36,534 nucleotides of DNA from an uncultured bacterium (lineage in GTDB: Bacteria > Cyanobacteriota > Vampirovibrionia > Obscuribacterales > Obscuribacteraceae), in assembly GCA_903835185.1 (NCBI GenBank), contig CAILLX010000108.1, forward strand, positions 1-36,534. The letters are read 5' to 3'. Below, piece after piece: positions 1 through 7,788 of this stretch; positions within the stretch are counted from its first letter, which is position 1, and every line of letters begins with the position of its first letter. Position numbers and translations under genes: made by a program. The notes below the pieces were generated by a model. That model was not told where the DNA came from. It did no database searches and worked only from the letters and a program-made list of their open reading frames with translations.

Positions 1-4
1 AGGC

Positions 5-36
5 ACACTCTTTCCCTACACGACGCTCTCCGATCT
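5..36 (+). other. Residual Illumina adapter at contig end (artifact)
   Basis: These 32 bases match the standard 33-nt Illumina TruSeq read-1 adapter, which runs from ACACTCTTTCCC to GCTCTTCCGATCT. One T is missing: the copy reads GCTCTCCGATCT. It is not biological sequence. It shows that the window begins at a real contig edge where reads were not fully trimmed. The missing base suggests that indel errors may also be present in the adjacent low-coverage sequence. Confidence 0.96.
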
Positions 37-518
37 CAGTCCCGGAAAGTATTTGACGCCAAGCTTCAGGCGTTTGCAGCTGAAAGACTTGGCAAAGATG
101 CCTGCTTCCCCGATATGAAATGTATGGTTCTCCTGGCGAGCCGTGGTGCGGTGCCGCAGTGGAACTCGACGCACACATCACAAAGGCACCGGGTCATTCC
201 GCTACCCAGTGTTGCGTTGGTGGAGTTGATGCCTATGGTCTCGCAGCTGGTGAGACAGATGGGACTGGACCTGTTCAGGATTCTCCAGCCGGAGTCCAGG
301 ATCTTGCTTGCGCCTGAAGAGAACTCTCAGTGTTTGGGTTCGGCGCAATGTTGCTATCTGGTAATATGTTTGCTGTAATAGGCTTTTCTCGGGTCAAGGT
401 TCCGCGCAGCACCAGCGAGCTGTTTGGCCAACTAGCATTGAGTACTAAAATTGTTCTTGTTCAATTTGATGGTGCTCGAGTATTCAGCGAGAGGGCACCA
501 GCAGTAACACCACCATGA
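37..518 (+). pseudogene. Frame-disrupted sensor module upstream of the hybrid histidine kinase
   Basis: No single frame explains this stretch, but two frames each carry protein-like sequence. The frame starting at 37 encodes words such as VLLASRG, PQWNS, HRVIPLPS and MVSQLVRQMGL up to about 325. The frame ending at the TGA at 516-518 encodes VFGFGAMLLSGNMFAVIGFSR and ELFGQLALSTKIVL from about 320. From memory, both halves resemble the N-terminal sensory region of a family of hybrid histidine kinases, where a further ~30 residues usually lie between them. A deletion or indel near 315-325 therefore seems to have broken the frame. The second half ends in a 4-nt ATGA overlap with the kinase start, so either the kinase is translationally coupled or a second frameshift separated one original protein. 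The 5' end is cut by the contig edge. Assembly error is a real alternative this close to adapter sequence. Confidence 0.6.
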
Positions 519-2647
519 TCTCTAATCAGCCGGACCAATTAGATGTACTTTTGCGACTTCGTTCACAAGTCGGAGCGCTTAAGCAGCTCCTCAATGTTAG
601 CGACCAGACAGTAATAGGGCAAGCCGACAAGCTCGAGAGAGCACTTGAAGAGCTAGTGGCTGCTCGCGATCAGGCAATCAACATCTCAGAGTTTAAGTCA
701 CAGTTTCTTGTTTGTATGAGTCACGAGATCAGGACGCCACTTAGCGTTGTCATGGGGATGCTTGATCTGCTTTTAAGGGGCACTCTGGACAGAGGGCAAC
801 GTGAGCAAGCTCAGGTAGCATACGACTTTGCTTATTCACTGCTTGAGATTATCAACGACATTCTGGACTTTTCCAAAATTGAAGCTGGAAAGATAGAGCT
901 GGAGATTACTGAGTTCGACCTGGTGCAGCTTGTCGAAGGGACTGCAGAACTGCTAGCAGATCAGGCACGAAACAAAAAGCTGGCTTTGATGACTTTTGTC
1001 TCTCCGCAGGCACCGAGAATGGTTCAGGGTGATTCAGGACGGATAAGGCAGGTACTGTTCAACCTTCTCGGCAACGCCATTAAGTTTACCGAGCGGGGTG
1101 AAGTGATACTGCGTGTCAAGATTGACGAGACCAACGGTAATGTGGTCTTCGCAGTCAGTGACACAGGCATAGGTATGTTCAGAAATGAACTGGAGCGACT
1201 GTTTGAGCCGTTTGTTCAAGCCGATGGAACTATTACTCGCCGGTATGGTGGAACTGGACTTGGGCTGTCAATCTCTAAGAGACTGGCAGCATTAATGATG
1301 GGTACTATTGGCGTGGAGACAGATCCAGGTGTAGGTTCTACCTTCTCGTTCTCGATACCGCTCACTCAATCTAATAAGACTGTCGCTTCGGTCGAGCCGA
1401 AGGAAGATCTGCGCGCTACTAAGCTTCTTGTTGTCAGCCAATCAGGCGGGTTTGTTGAGGTCATTCAGGCTTATGCCTCAGCCTGGGGAATGCGTTGTTG
1501 TTTGGCTGCTACAGGTGAGTCTGCCATCGAGATGTTGACTAAAGCGGCTGAAGGCGCAGAGCCGTTTGATCTGACAATGGTTGATCTTATGTTGCCTGAT
1601 GTTGGTGGGTTGGAGTTGTCTCGCGCTATCAGGCAGCGTGGTTATCTGGACAGGACAAAGCTTATCCTGGTTAGCTCATACTATGTCGATAGTGGAACAG
1701 GTGCAGAGGCATTGAAAGCTGGTTTTTCAGCTGTTCTTGTCAGACCTCTAAAGCAATCGAGTCTTATGGATTGCATTACCAGGCTTCTCACTGACGGCGG
1801 CAGTGAAACTCTGGTGGAATCGGAGGCGAAGCTGGAATATCAGGAGACAGGGTCAGCCTTGCTCGGACCGATTTTAGTTGCTGAAGATAATCCAGCCAGT
1901 CAAAGGATGATTGTGTTGCAGCTTAAGCGCCTCGGCTTTGCTGCTCACACAGTAGGCAATGGTACAGAAGCTGTGCAAGCAGTTGAACGGTTCCGCTTTG
2001 CGCTTATATTAATGGATGTCATGATGCCGGAAGTGGATGGGCTGGAAGCAACACGCTGTATCCGTAAGAATGAGGCTTTAACAGGACGACGTGTGCCGAT
2101 TGTGGCGCTTACTGCGCATGCCATGAAAGGCGATCGTGATAAATGCCTTGCTGTCGGTATGGATGACTACATCAGTAAACCAATCTCTTTTGATGAGCTC
2201 CAGAGAGTATTGAATCGATGGGCTGCTTCTGAGCAAGCGGCTGCACCCGGCTTGTGCGCAGGAGCCGCAGGCGGATCTGCACCACTGCCTGTGCAATCTG
2301 CTGTCGACCAGCTTGTCGACCTGTCTATGCTTCGGTCTATTTGCACAGATGGCGAACTGAAAAAGATGCTCGACGCCTTTAACACTTTAGTGCCCAACCT
2401 TCTTAATCAATTGGAACTGGGTGTCAGATTGCATGATGCTAAAGAGGTGCAGTTTGTGGCACATTCTCTGAAGGGCTCTTGCGGTGCCTTCGGTGCCAGT
2501 TTGATGGCCTCACTTTGTCAGTCGATTGAGCAAGCTGTAGCACTTGCTCGCTGGCATGAAGTGCAGTTACTTACAGAGTCGCTGGTGCTAACTTTTAAGC
2601 GAGTCAGCCAGAGTTTCATCACTAAGGATCTCATCTCAGGCGATTAA
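515..2647 (+). CDS. Hybrid sensor histidine kinase (HisKA-HATPase-REC-REC-HPt)
   Basis: This 710-residue phosphorelay kinase has a predicted coiled coil at about 10-60. The HisKA H-box SHEIRTPL follows, with phospho-acceptor His70. The HATPase domain shows the N-box (NLLGNAIKFT), G1 (DTGIGM) and G2 (GGTGLGLSISK). Two receivers follow. The second is canonical, with VAEDN, phospho-acceptor Asp501 in MDVMMPE, and Lys in SKP. The first keeps Asp357 (VDLMLPD) but has SQ where the acidic pair is expected and Arg where the conserved Lys should be, so it may be a weak or pseudo-receiver. The C-terminal HPt domain carries AHSLKGSCGAFGA with His650. The ORF has no membrane segment or sensory domain; the broken module upstream probably supplied the sensor. 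ATG 515 is the first ATG in an open frame starting at 470. No strong ribosome binding site is visible, which fits coupling to, or fusion with, the upstream frame. The regulated output is unknown. Confidence 0.93.
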   Translation: MISNQPDQLDVLLRLRSQVGALKQLLNVSDQTVIGQADKLERALEELVAARDQAINISEFKSQFLVCMSHEIRTPLSVVMGMLDLLLRGTLDRGQREQAQVAYDFAYSLLEIINDILDFSKIEAGKIELEITEFDLVQLVEGTAELLADQARNKKLALMTFVSPQAPRMVQGDSGRIRQVLFNLLGNAIKFTERGEVILRVKIDETNGNVVFAVSDTGIGMFRNELERLFEPFVQADGTITRRYGGTGLGLSISKRLAALMMGTIGVETDPGVGSTFSFSIPLTQSNKTVASVEPKEDLRATKLLVVSQSGGFVEVIQAYASAWGMRCCLAATGESAIEMLTKAAEGAEPFDLTMVDLMLPDVGGLELSRAIRQRGYLDRTKLILVSSYYVDSGTGAEALKAGFSAVLVRPLKQSSLMDCITRLLTDGGSETLVESEAKLEYQETGSALLGPILVAEDNPASQRMIVLQLKRLGFAAHTVGNGTEAVQAVERFRFALILMDVMMPEVDGLEATRCIRKNEALTGRRVPIVALTAHAMKGDRDKCLAVGMDDYISKPISFDELQRVLNRWAASEQAAAPGLCAGAAGGSAPLPVQSAVDQLVDLSMLRSICTDGELKKMLDAFNTLVPNLLNQLELGVRLHDAKEVQFVAHSLKGSCGAFGASLMASLCQSIEQAVALARWHEVQLLTESLVLTFKRVSQSFITKDLISGD

Positions 2648-2694
2648 GAGCAGTATCGTTCACTTAAATGACTGGGATAACTGTATTGCAGCTA

Positions 2695-2722
2695 AAAAGA
2701 AAGGCAGCTGGGTGCAGCTGCC
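2695..2722 (-). terminator. Hairpin with U-rich tail for the minus-strand peptide gene
   Basis: GGCAGCT (2703-2709) and AGCTGCC (2716-2722) form a perfect 7-bp stem with a 6-nt loop. Read on the minus strand, the stem is followed by TTTCTTTTT, as expected of an intrinsic terminator just after the stop codon of the small gene at 2730-2918. The plus side has no T-run, so termination of the kinase transcript here is less clear. Confidence 0.6.
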
Positions 2723-2729
2723 AGTGACA

Positions 2730-2918
2730 CTAAGAATGTGGGCGGGTAGGTTTCCACATTATTGAGCAGACCCCGTTTTTGCAGCAATCCAGTTCATCGC
2801 CAACCAGCTGGCAGCAGGATTCTGTCGTGGCCGGGCTGCAGAGCTCTTTTGCTGCCGGAAGCATTGTGTCGGTCATGCAGTTGAGAGTTGATTCTTGTTG
2901 TTCATGTTGAGCGCTCAT
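2730..2918 (-). CDS. Small Cys-rich protein with C-terminal CxxGxCxIxWKP motif
   Basis: This 62-residue protein is unrecognised. It starts at an ATG preceded by CCGGAG at 7-nt spacing, and the terminator at 2695-2722 lies just past the stop, so the reading frame looks genuine. It has seven cysteines (14, 27, 35, 36, 45, 46, 51), crowded toward the C-terminus, with no signal peptide or membrane segment. Its end, CCKNGVCSIMWKP, is matched by QCSGGICEILWKP in a second small gene on the same strand about 1.1 kb away. That match is the best evidence that both are real and related. The arrangement of a variable leader with a conserved Cys/Trp tail recalls precursor peptides or small metal-binding or redox peptides, but no maturation enzyme is nearby. 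The function is unknown. Confidence 0.6.
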   Translation of the reverse strand: MSAQHEQQESTLNCMTDTMLPAAKELCSPATTESCCQLVGDELDCCKNGVCSIMWKPTRPHS

Positions 2919-3199
2919 TGTCTTGCTCCGGGTAGACAGTTGTAAGCCTGCAGCGCCACGACTAGTTGTCTGGCAGCGCTGAAGAGAGAAGTTTGTGAGG
3001 GGAATACCGACAGGCTATTTAATTGCTCAGGTAATCGACTGATCAAAACTGGGATTTAAGACGCATCGGTAGCTGCCATGTTCCCACCTGAACAGGTGTT
3101 TATTGGCACCGTTGTGTTCGAGCTTTGAGCTGCGCTCAGCATGCTATCCTCTGACCACTATCTTGTATACTCCATCTTTTTGTTGTTGAAGGGGGATAG

Positions 3200-3652
3200 A
3201 TGAGCATATTGGTTGATGATTTTATGCGTGAAGCAATTAAGGAAGCAGAGCAGGGGTTTGCCGAAGGGGGGATTCCAATCGGCTCTGTGCTGGTGCAAAA
3301 CGGCAAAATAATCGGGCGAGGGCATAACAGGCGTGTGCAAAATAATGATCCTACTGCTCATGCTGAAATTGAGTGCTTCCGAAACGCCGGACGGATTGGT
3401 GACTATCGCAATACTGTCTTATATTCGACCTTAATGCCGTGCTCTATGTGTGCTGGATCGGCAGTGCTGTTTGGGGTTCCCACAGTTATTGCTGGCGAGA
3501 ACAGGACTTTTAAGAGCTCTGGTCAGTGGATGGCTGATAATGGCATTAATGTGACTGATCTAAATCTGGATGAATGCTATGAACTGCTTCAAAAGTTTGC
3601 CAGATTGCATCTAAAGATTTGGAATGAAGACATCGGCATTGCCGGTGACTAA
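3200..3652 (+). CDS. Cytosine deaminase, yeast FCY1-like (CDA fold)
   Basis: A zinc-dependent nucleobase deaminase of 150 residues, close to the usual length for the family. The catalytic HAE (His54, Glu56) and PCSMC (Cys81, Cys84) form the zinc site. Surrounding words EGGIPIG, GRGHN, LYSTLMPCSMC, FGVP and GENRTFKSSG match, from memory, the yeast cytosine deaminase type better than TadA or guanine deaminases, including a C-terminal tail of the form W-x-EDIG. It would convert cytosine to uracil in pyrimidine salvage in the cytoplasm. The start codon has a strong AGGGGG ribosome site nearby. The gene is monocistronic, between two minus-strand small genes. Another nucleobase or nucleoside substrate cannot be excluded without assay or structure. 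Confidence 0.85.
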   Translation: MSILVDDFMREAIKEAEQGFAEGGIPIGSVLVQNGKIIGRGHNRRVQNNDPTAHAEIECFRNAGRIGDYRNTVLYSTLMPCSMCAGSAVLFGVPTVIAGENRTFKSSGQWMADNGINVTDLNLDECYELLQKFARLHLKIWNEDIGIAGD

Positions 3653-3785
3653 AGGCAACTTCCAGTCGGCAAATCTCACCAGTGCTGGCTGGTTGGAGTC
3701 AGAATATTGAAGCCGTGGGTCGCCGCCAGGCTGGATCCGGCGGTGTGTGTCTTATAAATAAAAACGAAACAGGGATAAGGATCAA

Positions 3786-3950
3786 TCAGGCTCTGTTAGC
3801 CTTTGCCGGTTTCCAGAGGATTTCGCAGATGCCGCCACTGCACTGCGTTTGCGGTCCGACTGGTGGTTGACTTGCGGTGGTAGTGCGCTTCGAACTGACG
3901 TCTTGAGCGCGCGGTATGTCTGATTTGTTATGAAGGGATTCCTGGTCCAT
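3786..3950 (-). CDS. Small protein with C-terminal CxxGxCxIxWKP motif (second copy)
   Basis: This 54-residue protein is unrecognised. An open frame extends upstream to 4085, but the ATG at 3950 has AGGTGA five bases before it, so I choose that start. The N-terminal two thirds is polar and rich in Ser, Thr, Gln and Pro. The C-terminus QCSGGICEILWKPAKANRA aligns without gaps to the tail of the small protein at 2730-2918: both share C, then G three residues on, C two later, then I, W, K and P (here Cys37, Cys42, Trp46). Only the tail is conserved, as in a precursor or adaptor peptide with a functional end. Unlike its partner it has only the two motif cysteines. No enzyme that obviously modifies it is adjacent. 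Confidence 0.55.
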   Translation of the reverse strand: MDQESLHNKSDIPRAQDVSSKRTTTASQPPVGPQTQCSGGICEILWKPAKANRA

Positions 3951-4347
3951 GGAAGTCACCTGACGCCTCTCTAGATTGGTTTGTTGGTCGGAAGACTTGC
4001 TGTATTTTATCGGAACGATTGCAATAGGCAATATGTACAATGCAAACGTTGCGCACATATTAACAGTAGTCGATGATTTACGCAAAAGTTATGTGGGATT
4101 TATATCCTGGGCTATTCGTGAATGGTGGGAATTACACCACTGCCGGTACTACAAACAGGCTAAATTTTTCGATCGATTTCTTGCGCTCTCTTCTGCGAGT
4201 GTGTTAATACGCCGGAGATAGGCTGTTTCTGGCTTTTCTTGATGCTTCTTACTGCATTATTATCTTGGAAGGGTTAGCCTGGGGTGTCCGACTATGTCGT
4301 TGCCTAATTTCTGTGGCACTGTCAGCGTAGATACAAGGAGCGACGGT

Positions 4348-4920
4348 ATGGCTGTCGCGCTGTTACAATCATTGATGTTTCCAGGGATTAGGATAGATTC
4401 ATTGAAATGCTGCCCATTATGCTCAAGCTCGTTAATTGCTGTTGAAATAGGTGGCAGGCAAAGGCTGGCGTGCTCGCTATGCCAGTTTGTCCACTGGGAT
4501 AATCCTAAACCGGTCACAGCCACAGTGGTGCCGTTGGATGGTGGACTGGTGCTGGTTAAACGCAAGTGCGAACCCTGTGTAGGCTGGTGGTGTCTGCCTG
4601 GGGGGTTTATGGAAGCAGGGGAGAATCCTGAGCAGGCAGCACGCAGGGAGGTCTTTGAGGAGACAGGGCTGACAGTGGAGATTGATCGTCTCCTGGATGC
4701 TCAGTCGCCTGGATACGGTTTAAATGTGGTGATACTTTTCTATCTGGCTAAACCAGCGGCAGGCAATCTGGTCGCCGGTGATGATGCCATTGAAGTAAGA
4801 GCTTTTAAACACGACGAGCTTCCTGACAACATTGCTTTTGAGCTGCACCGCCGAATGGTTCGTGATTGGTTCGACGGTGAGAGCTCGTTGTGGCAGGCGG
4901 TGAGAGAAACTGAGCGTTGA
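4348..4920 (+). CDS. NUDIX hydrolase with N-terminal zinc ribbon
   Basis: A 190-residue pyrophosphohydrolase. A zinc ribbon with CCPLC (Cys22, Cys25) and CSLC (Cys42, Cys45) precedes a perfect NUDIX box, G-x5-E-x7-RE-x2-EE-x-G, from Gly86 to Gly107. Zinc ribbon plus NUDIX recalls NudC-type NAD(H) pyrophosphatases and ADP-ribose pyrophosphatase-like proteins. The family SQPWPF-type signature of true NudC is not visible, so the nucleotide substrate remains open. The start at 4348 is chosen because AAGGAG lies seven bases before it; an upstream ATG at 4294 in the same frame lacks such a site. It converges on the minus-strand membrane gene that ends 20 bases further on. Confidence 0.85.
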   Translation: MAVALLQSLMFPGIRIDSLKCCPLCSSSLIAVEIGGRQRLACSLCQFVHWDNPKPVTATVVPLDGGLVLVKRKCEPCVGWWCLPGGFMEAGENPEQAARREVFEETGLTVEIDRLLDAQSPGYGLNVVILFYLAKPAAGNLVAGDDAIEVRAFKHDELPDNIAFELHRRMVRDWFDGESSLWQAVRETER

Positions 4921-4939
4921 GAGGCGCGAAGCACTGCAG

Positions 4940-5821
4940 TTAAGAAGGCGGTTTGATCTTGCTTGAGATTGCCTCTTCCAGCTCGTCGATCGCCTCCAGC
5001 TCTTCAGTCAGAAGAAAGCAACCAGCAGAGGTCTTAAGCATCAACCCTGCAGGCAAAAAGAAACAGGAAGGACTGAGCTTTTTCACGTTTGCCCAGGGTA
5101 GTTTGCGCTCAAAAAAAACGGTGCGAACCACGAGATCTGACTCGTTTAGCTGGAGAGCTTTCGGTATCAGTGCCACTGCAAGGCAGCGCCATCCTAAAAC
5201 AACAGTAGCGCCGATGCAGCCGCCCAGTACCAGAGCAAAGTCAGCAGTGCTCTGATGTTTGCCACTGCAAATAGTGGCAAAGAAGAGCCAGAAGACAGCT
5301 ATGAATAGCAGACCAAGGCAAATTCGCACAAACTGCATTGTCAGTCCGAATAGATCTTGTTTGAACAAGCGTTGACGGGATCTCCTGGCTGCCGATGCTT
5401 TGTCTGGTAAACGACTTCTCAGCAGTTGCACCAGCTCCTTAACCTCGGTCAACCAGATCGGGAAAGACAGCTCGCCGCCAGCAAAAATCAGTACATACCT
5501 TCGCAAGGTCCAGGTCGATTTAAATGAGAGTTCCAGTAATGACGACCAGGGGGCAAAAGTTTTTTTGAATAGAGCAATTGCGGTAAGTCCATCGCCGTCA
5601 ATCTTGACCCGCCAGGTGACGAAGCCGTAAAACGGCAGGATGCAGGCGGCAAGCAGTCCGACTGTGCAAATCACTATCTTTTGTATTGCCGGGATTAAGT
5701 GCAGTTGTGGCACGATTAAGATGCACGCTGGGAGCAGGATAAAGAAAGCCAGTGTAATCATCTCTGCAAGCAAGCGGACGATTACCATCGGTTTTAGCGT
5801 GTAACTCTTCTTCTCCGGCAA
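4940..5821 (-). CDS. Membrane protein with two PH-like halves, unknown function
   Basis: A 293-residue protein with two hydrophobic hairpins, at about residues 13-68 and 160-220. Each is followed by a soluble stretch in which a short strand-rich segment ends in an FKKTFAPWSSL- or FFERKLPWANVKKL-like phrase. This repeated layout (TM hairpin, then a motif of the form aromatic-basic-x-PW) is typical of small bacterial PH-like membrane proteins, so an internal duplication is likely. No enzyme motif is visible. The frame opens right after a stop and its first usable codon is TTG at 5821, with TGGAG seven bases upstream. The next ATG (5788) lacks a good ribosome site and would trim 11 residues. It lies downstream of wecB on the same strand, 91 bases away, so co-transcription is possible. 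Confidence 0.65.
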   Translation of the reverse strand: MPEKKSYTLKPMVIVRLLAEMITLAFFILLPACILIVPQLHLIPAIQKIVICTVGLLAACILPFYGFVTWRVKIDGDGLTAIALFKKTFAPWSSLLELSFKSTWTLRRYVLIFAGGELSFPIWLTEVKELVQLLRSRLPDKASAARRSRQRLFKQDLFGLTMQFVRICLGLLFIAVFWLFFATICSGKHQSTADFALVLGGCIGATVVLGWRCLAVALIPKALQLNESDLVVRTVFFERKLPWANVKKLSPSCFFLPAGLMLKTSAGCFLLTEELEAIDELEEAISSKIKPPS

Positions 5822-5912
5822 CGGGAAACTCCAGCAGCTTCAAGCAATGGCGTGAAACACAGCCAGTCTATCACCAGTTCCGATTGCCACCGTGATGGCA
5901 AGTGGCGAAATA

Positions 5913-7037
5913 TTACCGGCTCAACAGATACTGTTCGAGCGCTTCCACAATGCGCCGGGCTGCTTGTCCGTCTCCAAAAGGGTTGACCGAGCAAGCCATC
6001 TTGTCATATTCAGCTTGATTGGTAAGCAGTGTTCGAGCTGCTTCGACAATAGTGTTCTGGCTGGTGCCAACGAGTTTGGCAGCGCCAGCTGCGACCGCCT
6101 CGGGTCGTTCTGTGTTGGTGCGCATTACCAGAACAGGCTTGCCTAGCGATGGCGCTTCTTCCTGTATGCCGCCGCTGTCTGTGAGAACAAAATGACAGCG
6201 CTGCATCGCATAAACAAAAGGAACATAATCGAGCGGCTCAACTAAAAGTAAGCGTTTATGCCCATTGAAGACAGGTTCGATTGATTGACGGACCACCGGG
6301 TTTTTGTGAATTGGATAAAGGATCTGGCATTCAGGAAACTCTTCAGCAATCTGCCTGAGTGCTCGAGCAATCTCATCCATGGCGGCACCCCAGTTTTCGC
6401 GCCTGTGGGCTGTTACGAGCAGTACTTTTGAGCTGGCAAAATCGGCGCCACCAAAGAGACTCTCATCCACAGTCGTGCTCTTCAACCGTTCTACAGTATC
6501 TAAAAGAGCATCTATTACTGTGTTGCCTGTGAGATAGACGTGTTTTGTTATACCTTCATTTTTCAGGTTCTCGACTGCCATTGTTGTAGGGGCAAAGTGT
6601 AGAGAGGCGATTTGAGATGTTTGCCGGCGAGCCATTTCTTCCGGAAACGGGTTGTAACGGTCCTCAGTACGCAGCCCTGCTTCTACGTGTCCTACCGGCA
6701 CCTTTTGGTAAAAGGCTGCCAGTGAGGCTGACATCACAGTTGCAGTGTCACCTTGAACAAGCATCATATCTGGTTTGATTTTGGCAAGAACCTGATCGAC
6801 TGCTGTTACCACTCGTGATGTGAGTTCAGCTAGAGTCTGACCGTGCCGCATTAGATTGAGATCGATGTCTGGCTCGATAGCGAACCATTTCAACATCTGA
6901 TCAAGCATCTCTCTATGCTGAGCCGTCAAGACGACTACCGGCTCGAGATGCGACGAATTGGCGATGGCATGTACCACCGGTGCCAGTTTTACAGCCTCAG
7001 GGCGCGTACCGAAGACGCACATTACACGCTTTTTCAT
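5913..7037 (-). CDS. wecB: UDP-N-acetylglucosamine 2-epimerase (non-hydrolysing)
   Basis: This 374-residue enzyme interconverts UDP-GlcNAc and UDP-ManNAc, supplying ManNAc units for cell-surface polysaccharide. The length is normal and family signatures are intact: GTRPEAVKLAP near the N-terminus, GDTATVMSASLAAFY, GHVEAGLRT, TAHRREN, and DSGGIQEEAP in the GT-B-type C-terminal half. It is a cytoplasmic enzyme. The ribosome site before ATG 7037 is weak. A ManNAc dehydrogenase (wecC) or glycosyltransferases would often be neighbours but are absent here, so the gene stands alone apart from the downstream membrane protein. Allosteric and catalytic residues appear conserved and I see nothing degraded. 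Confidence 0.96.
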   Translation of the reverse strand: MKKRVMCVFGTRPEAVKLAPVVHAIANSSHLEPVVVLTAQHREMLDQMLKWFAIEPDIDLNLMRHGQTLAELTSRVVTAVDQVLAKIKPDMMLVQGDTATVMSASLAAFYQKVPVGHVEAGLRTEDRYNPFPEEMARRQTSQIASLHFAPTTMAVENLKNEGITKHVYLTGNTVIDALLDTVERLKSTTVDESLFGGADFASSKVLLVTAHRRENWGAAMDEIARALRQIAEEFPECQILYPIHKNPVVRQSIEPVFNGHKRLLLVEPLDYVPFVYAMQRCHFVLTDSGGIQEEAPSLGKPVLVMRTNTERPEAVAAGAAKLVGTSQNTIVEAARTLLTNQAEYDKMACSVNPFGDGQAARRIVEALEQYLLSR

Positions 7038-7144
7038 AGTTTCAAATTGTACATTAGTGCCAGTAAAGTTAAGTTAGCGGCCGATGCGGTCATCCAAACG
7101 GTTTAAGTCGGCAGTTGGTAGATCGCCGGTGGAGCTGTGTGCTG

Positions 7145-7194
7145 GTCGACAGCTACAGTAGTGTCTTTCGTAGCGTGACTAGGACACTGTCGAC
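7145..7194. repeat. Inverted repeat in the wecB-nrdJ divergent region
   Basis: GTCGACAG (7145-7152) is matched exactly in reverse complement by CTGTCGAC (7187-7194). An inner AGTGTC/GACACT pair (7160-7165 and 7183-7188) gives an alternative pairing that shares the 3' arm. It is followed by TTGACA at 7195. It could be an operator or a mutually exclusive RNA hairpin; no run of T follows, so a terminator is unlikely. Confidence 0.45.
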
Positions 7195-7638
7195 TTGACA
7201 TCGATTGAGCTGTATCTGGAAGATATGCGTCTGCTGCGGTGCTGCTTGGCTAACATCTTTTCTATAGCTGATTGGAATATGTTAGGTTCGCAATGACGGT
7301 ATATTCAGGTTATATAGATCGAAGTGATACTGTATGTGCTATTGTCGATGATGGCATATATGGCGAGAGCTGTAGAAAACCTGCAAAACCACTCGGGTTG
7401 CAGCTTGGAGTAATGTGCATCGGTATTGTCAGACTGCTTGAAAACGACGCTATATCTAGGTTGGGAACAGCGACTACTGTTGAATTTAACCAAGTGCGCA
7501 AATCTGCTCGGGGTATGACTTTTGGGGATTCTACAGCTTTTTACTACATTTTACATATTGCATCCCAGACCCCACCGGTAGTATCGTACTCCCATCAAAA
7601 AAATTTGTTTGGTCCAGTGTATCTCTAACACATATAGA

Positions 7639-7675
7639 CCTGCGAGAAACGCAGGAGCAACTGCTTTGAGGCAGT
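7639..7675 (+). promoter_or_regulatory. Tandem hairpins in the nrdJ leader
   Basis: CCTGCG/CGCAGG (7639-7655, loop AGAAA) is followed after four bases by ACTGC/GCAGT (7660-7675, loop TTTGAG). They lie about 115-150 bases before the nrdJ start. An adenosylcobalamin riboswitch would make sense before a B12-dependent enzyme, and TAGACCTGC at 7635-7643 faintly recalls the B12 box, but the rest of that consensus is not recognisable. I therefore record only the structure. Confidence 0.35.
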
Positions 7676-7788
7676 GTTTGGGTTAGTTGGTGCCCTGATT
7701 GTTGTTTGCTGCGAATCTAGTTGAACTATTAGAACAGCTGTTTCGTAACTGAGTTATCAGACGCCCTCGAGACAAGAAAGGAAGCCCC

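Larger units (their letters stand above)
7038..7788. other. 751-nt intergenic region between wecB and nrdJ
   Basis: This divergent region holds an inverted repeat (7145-7194) and two adjacent hairpins near the nrdJ start. An open frame at 7272-7628 starts at TTG without a ribosome site and its product resembles nothing I know, so I do not call it. The region must contain the promoters of both divergent genes, but no convincing -35/-10 pair stands out. Confidence 0.6.

Noticed and set aside
7272..7628. 118-codon frame upstream of nrdJ
   Set aside because: It starts at TTG without a ribosome site, and the product shows no family similarity or coding-like composition.
7630..7788. Adenosylcobalamin riboswitch before nrdJ
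   Set aside because: Only a short TAGACCTGC word resembles the B12 box; the multi-helix core and conserved GCCACTG were not found. An Infernal scan would decide.
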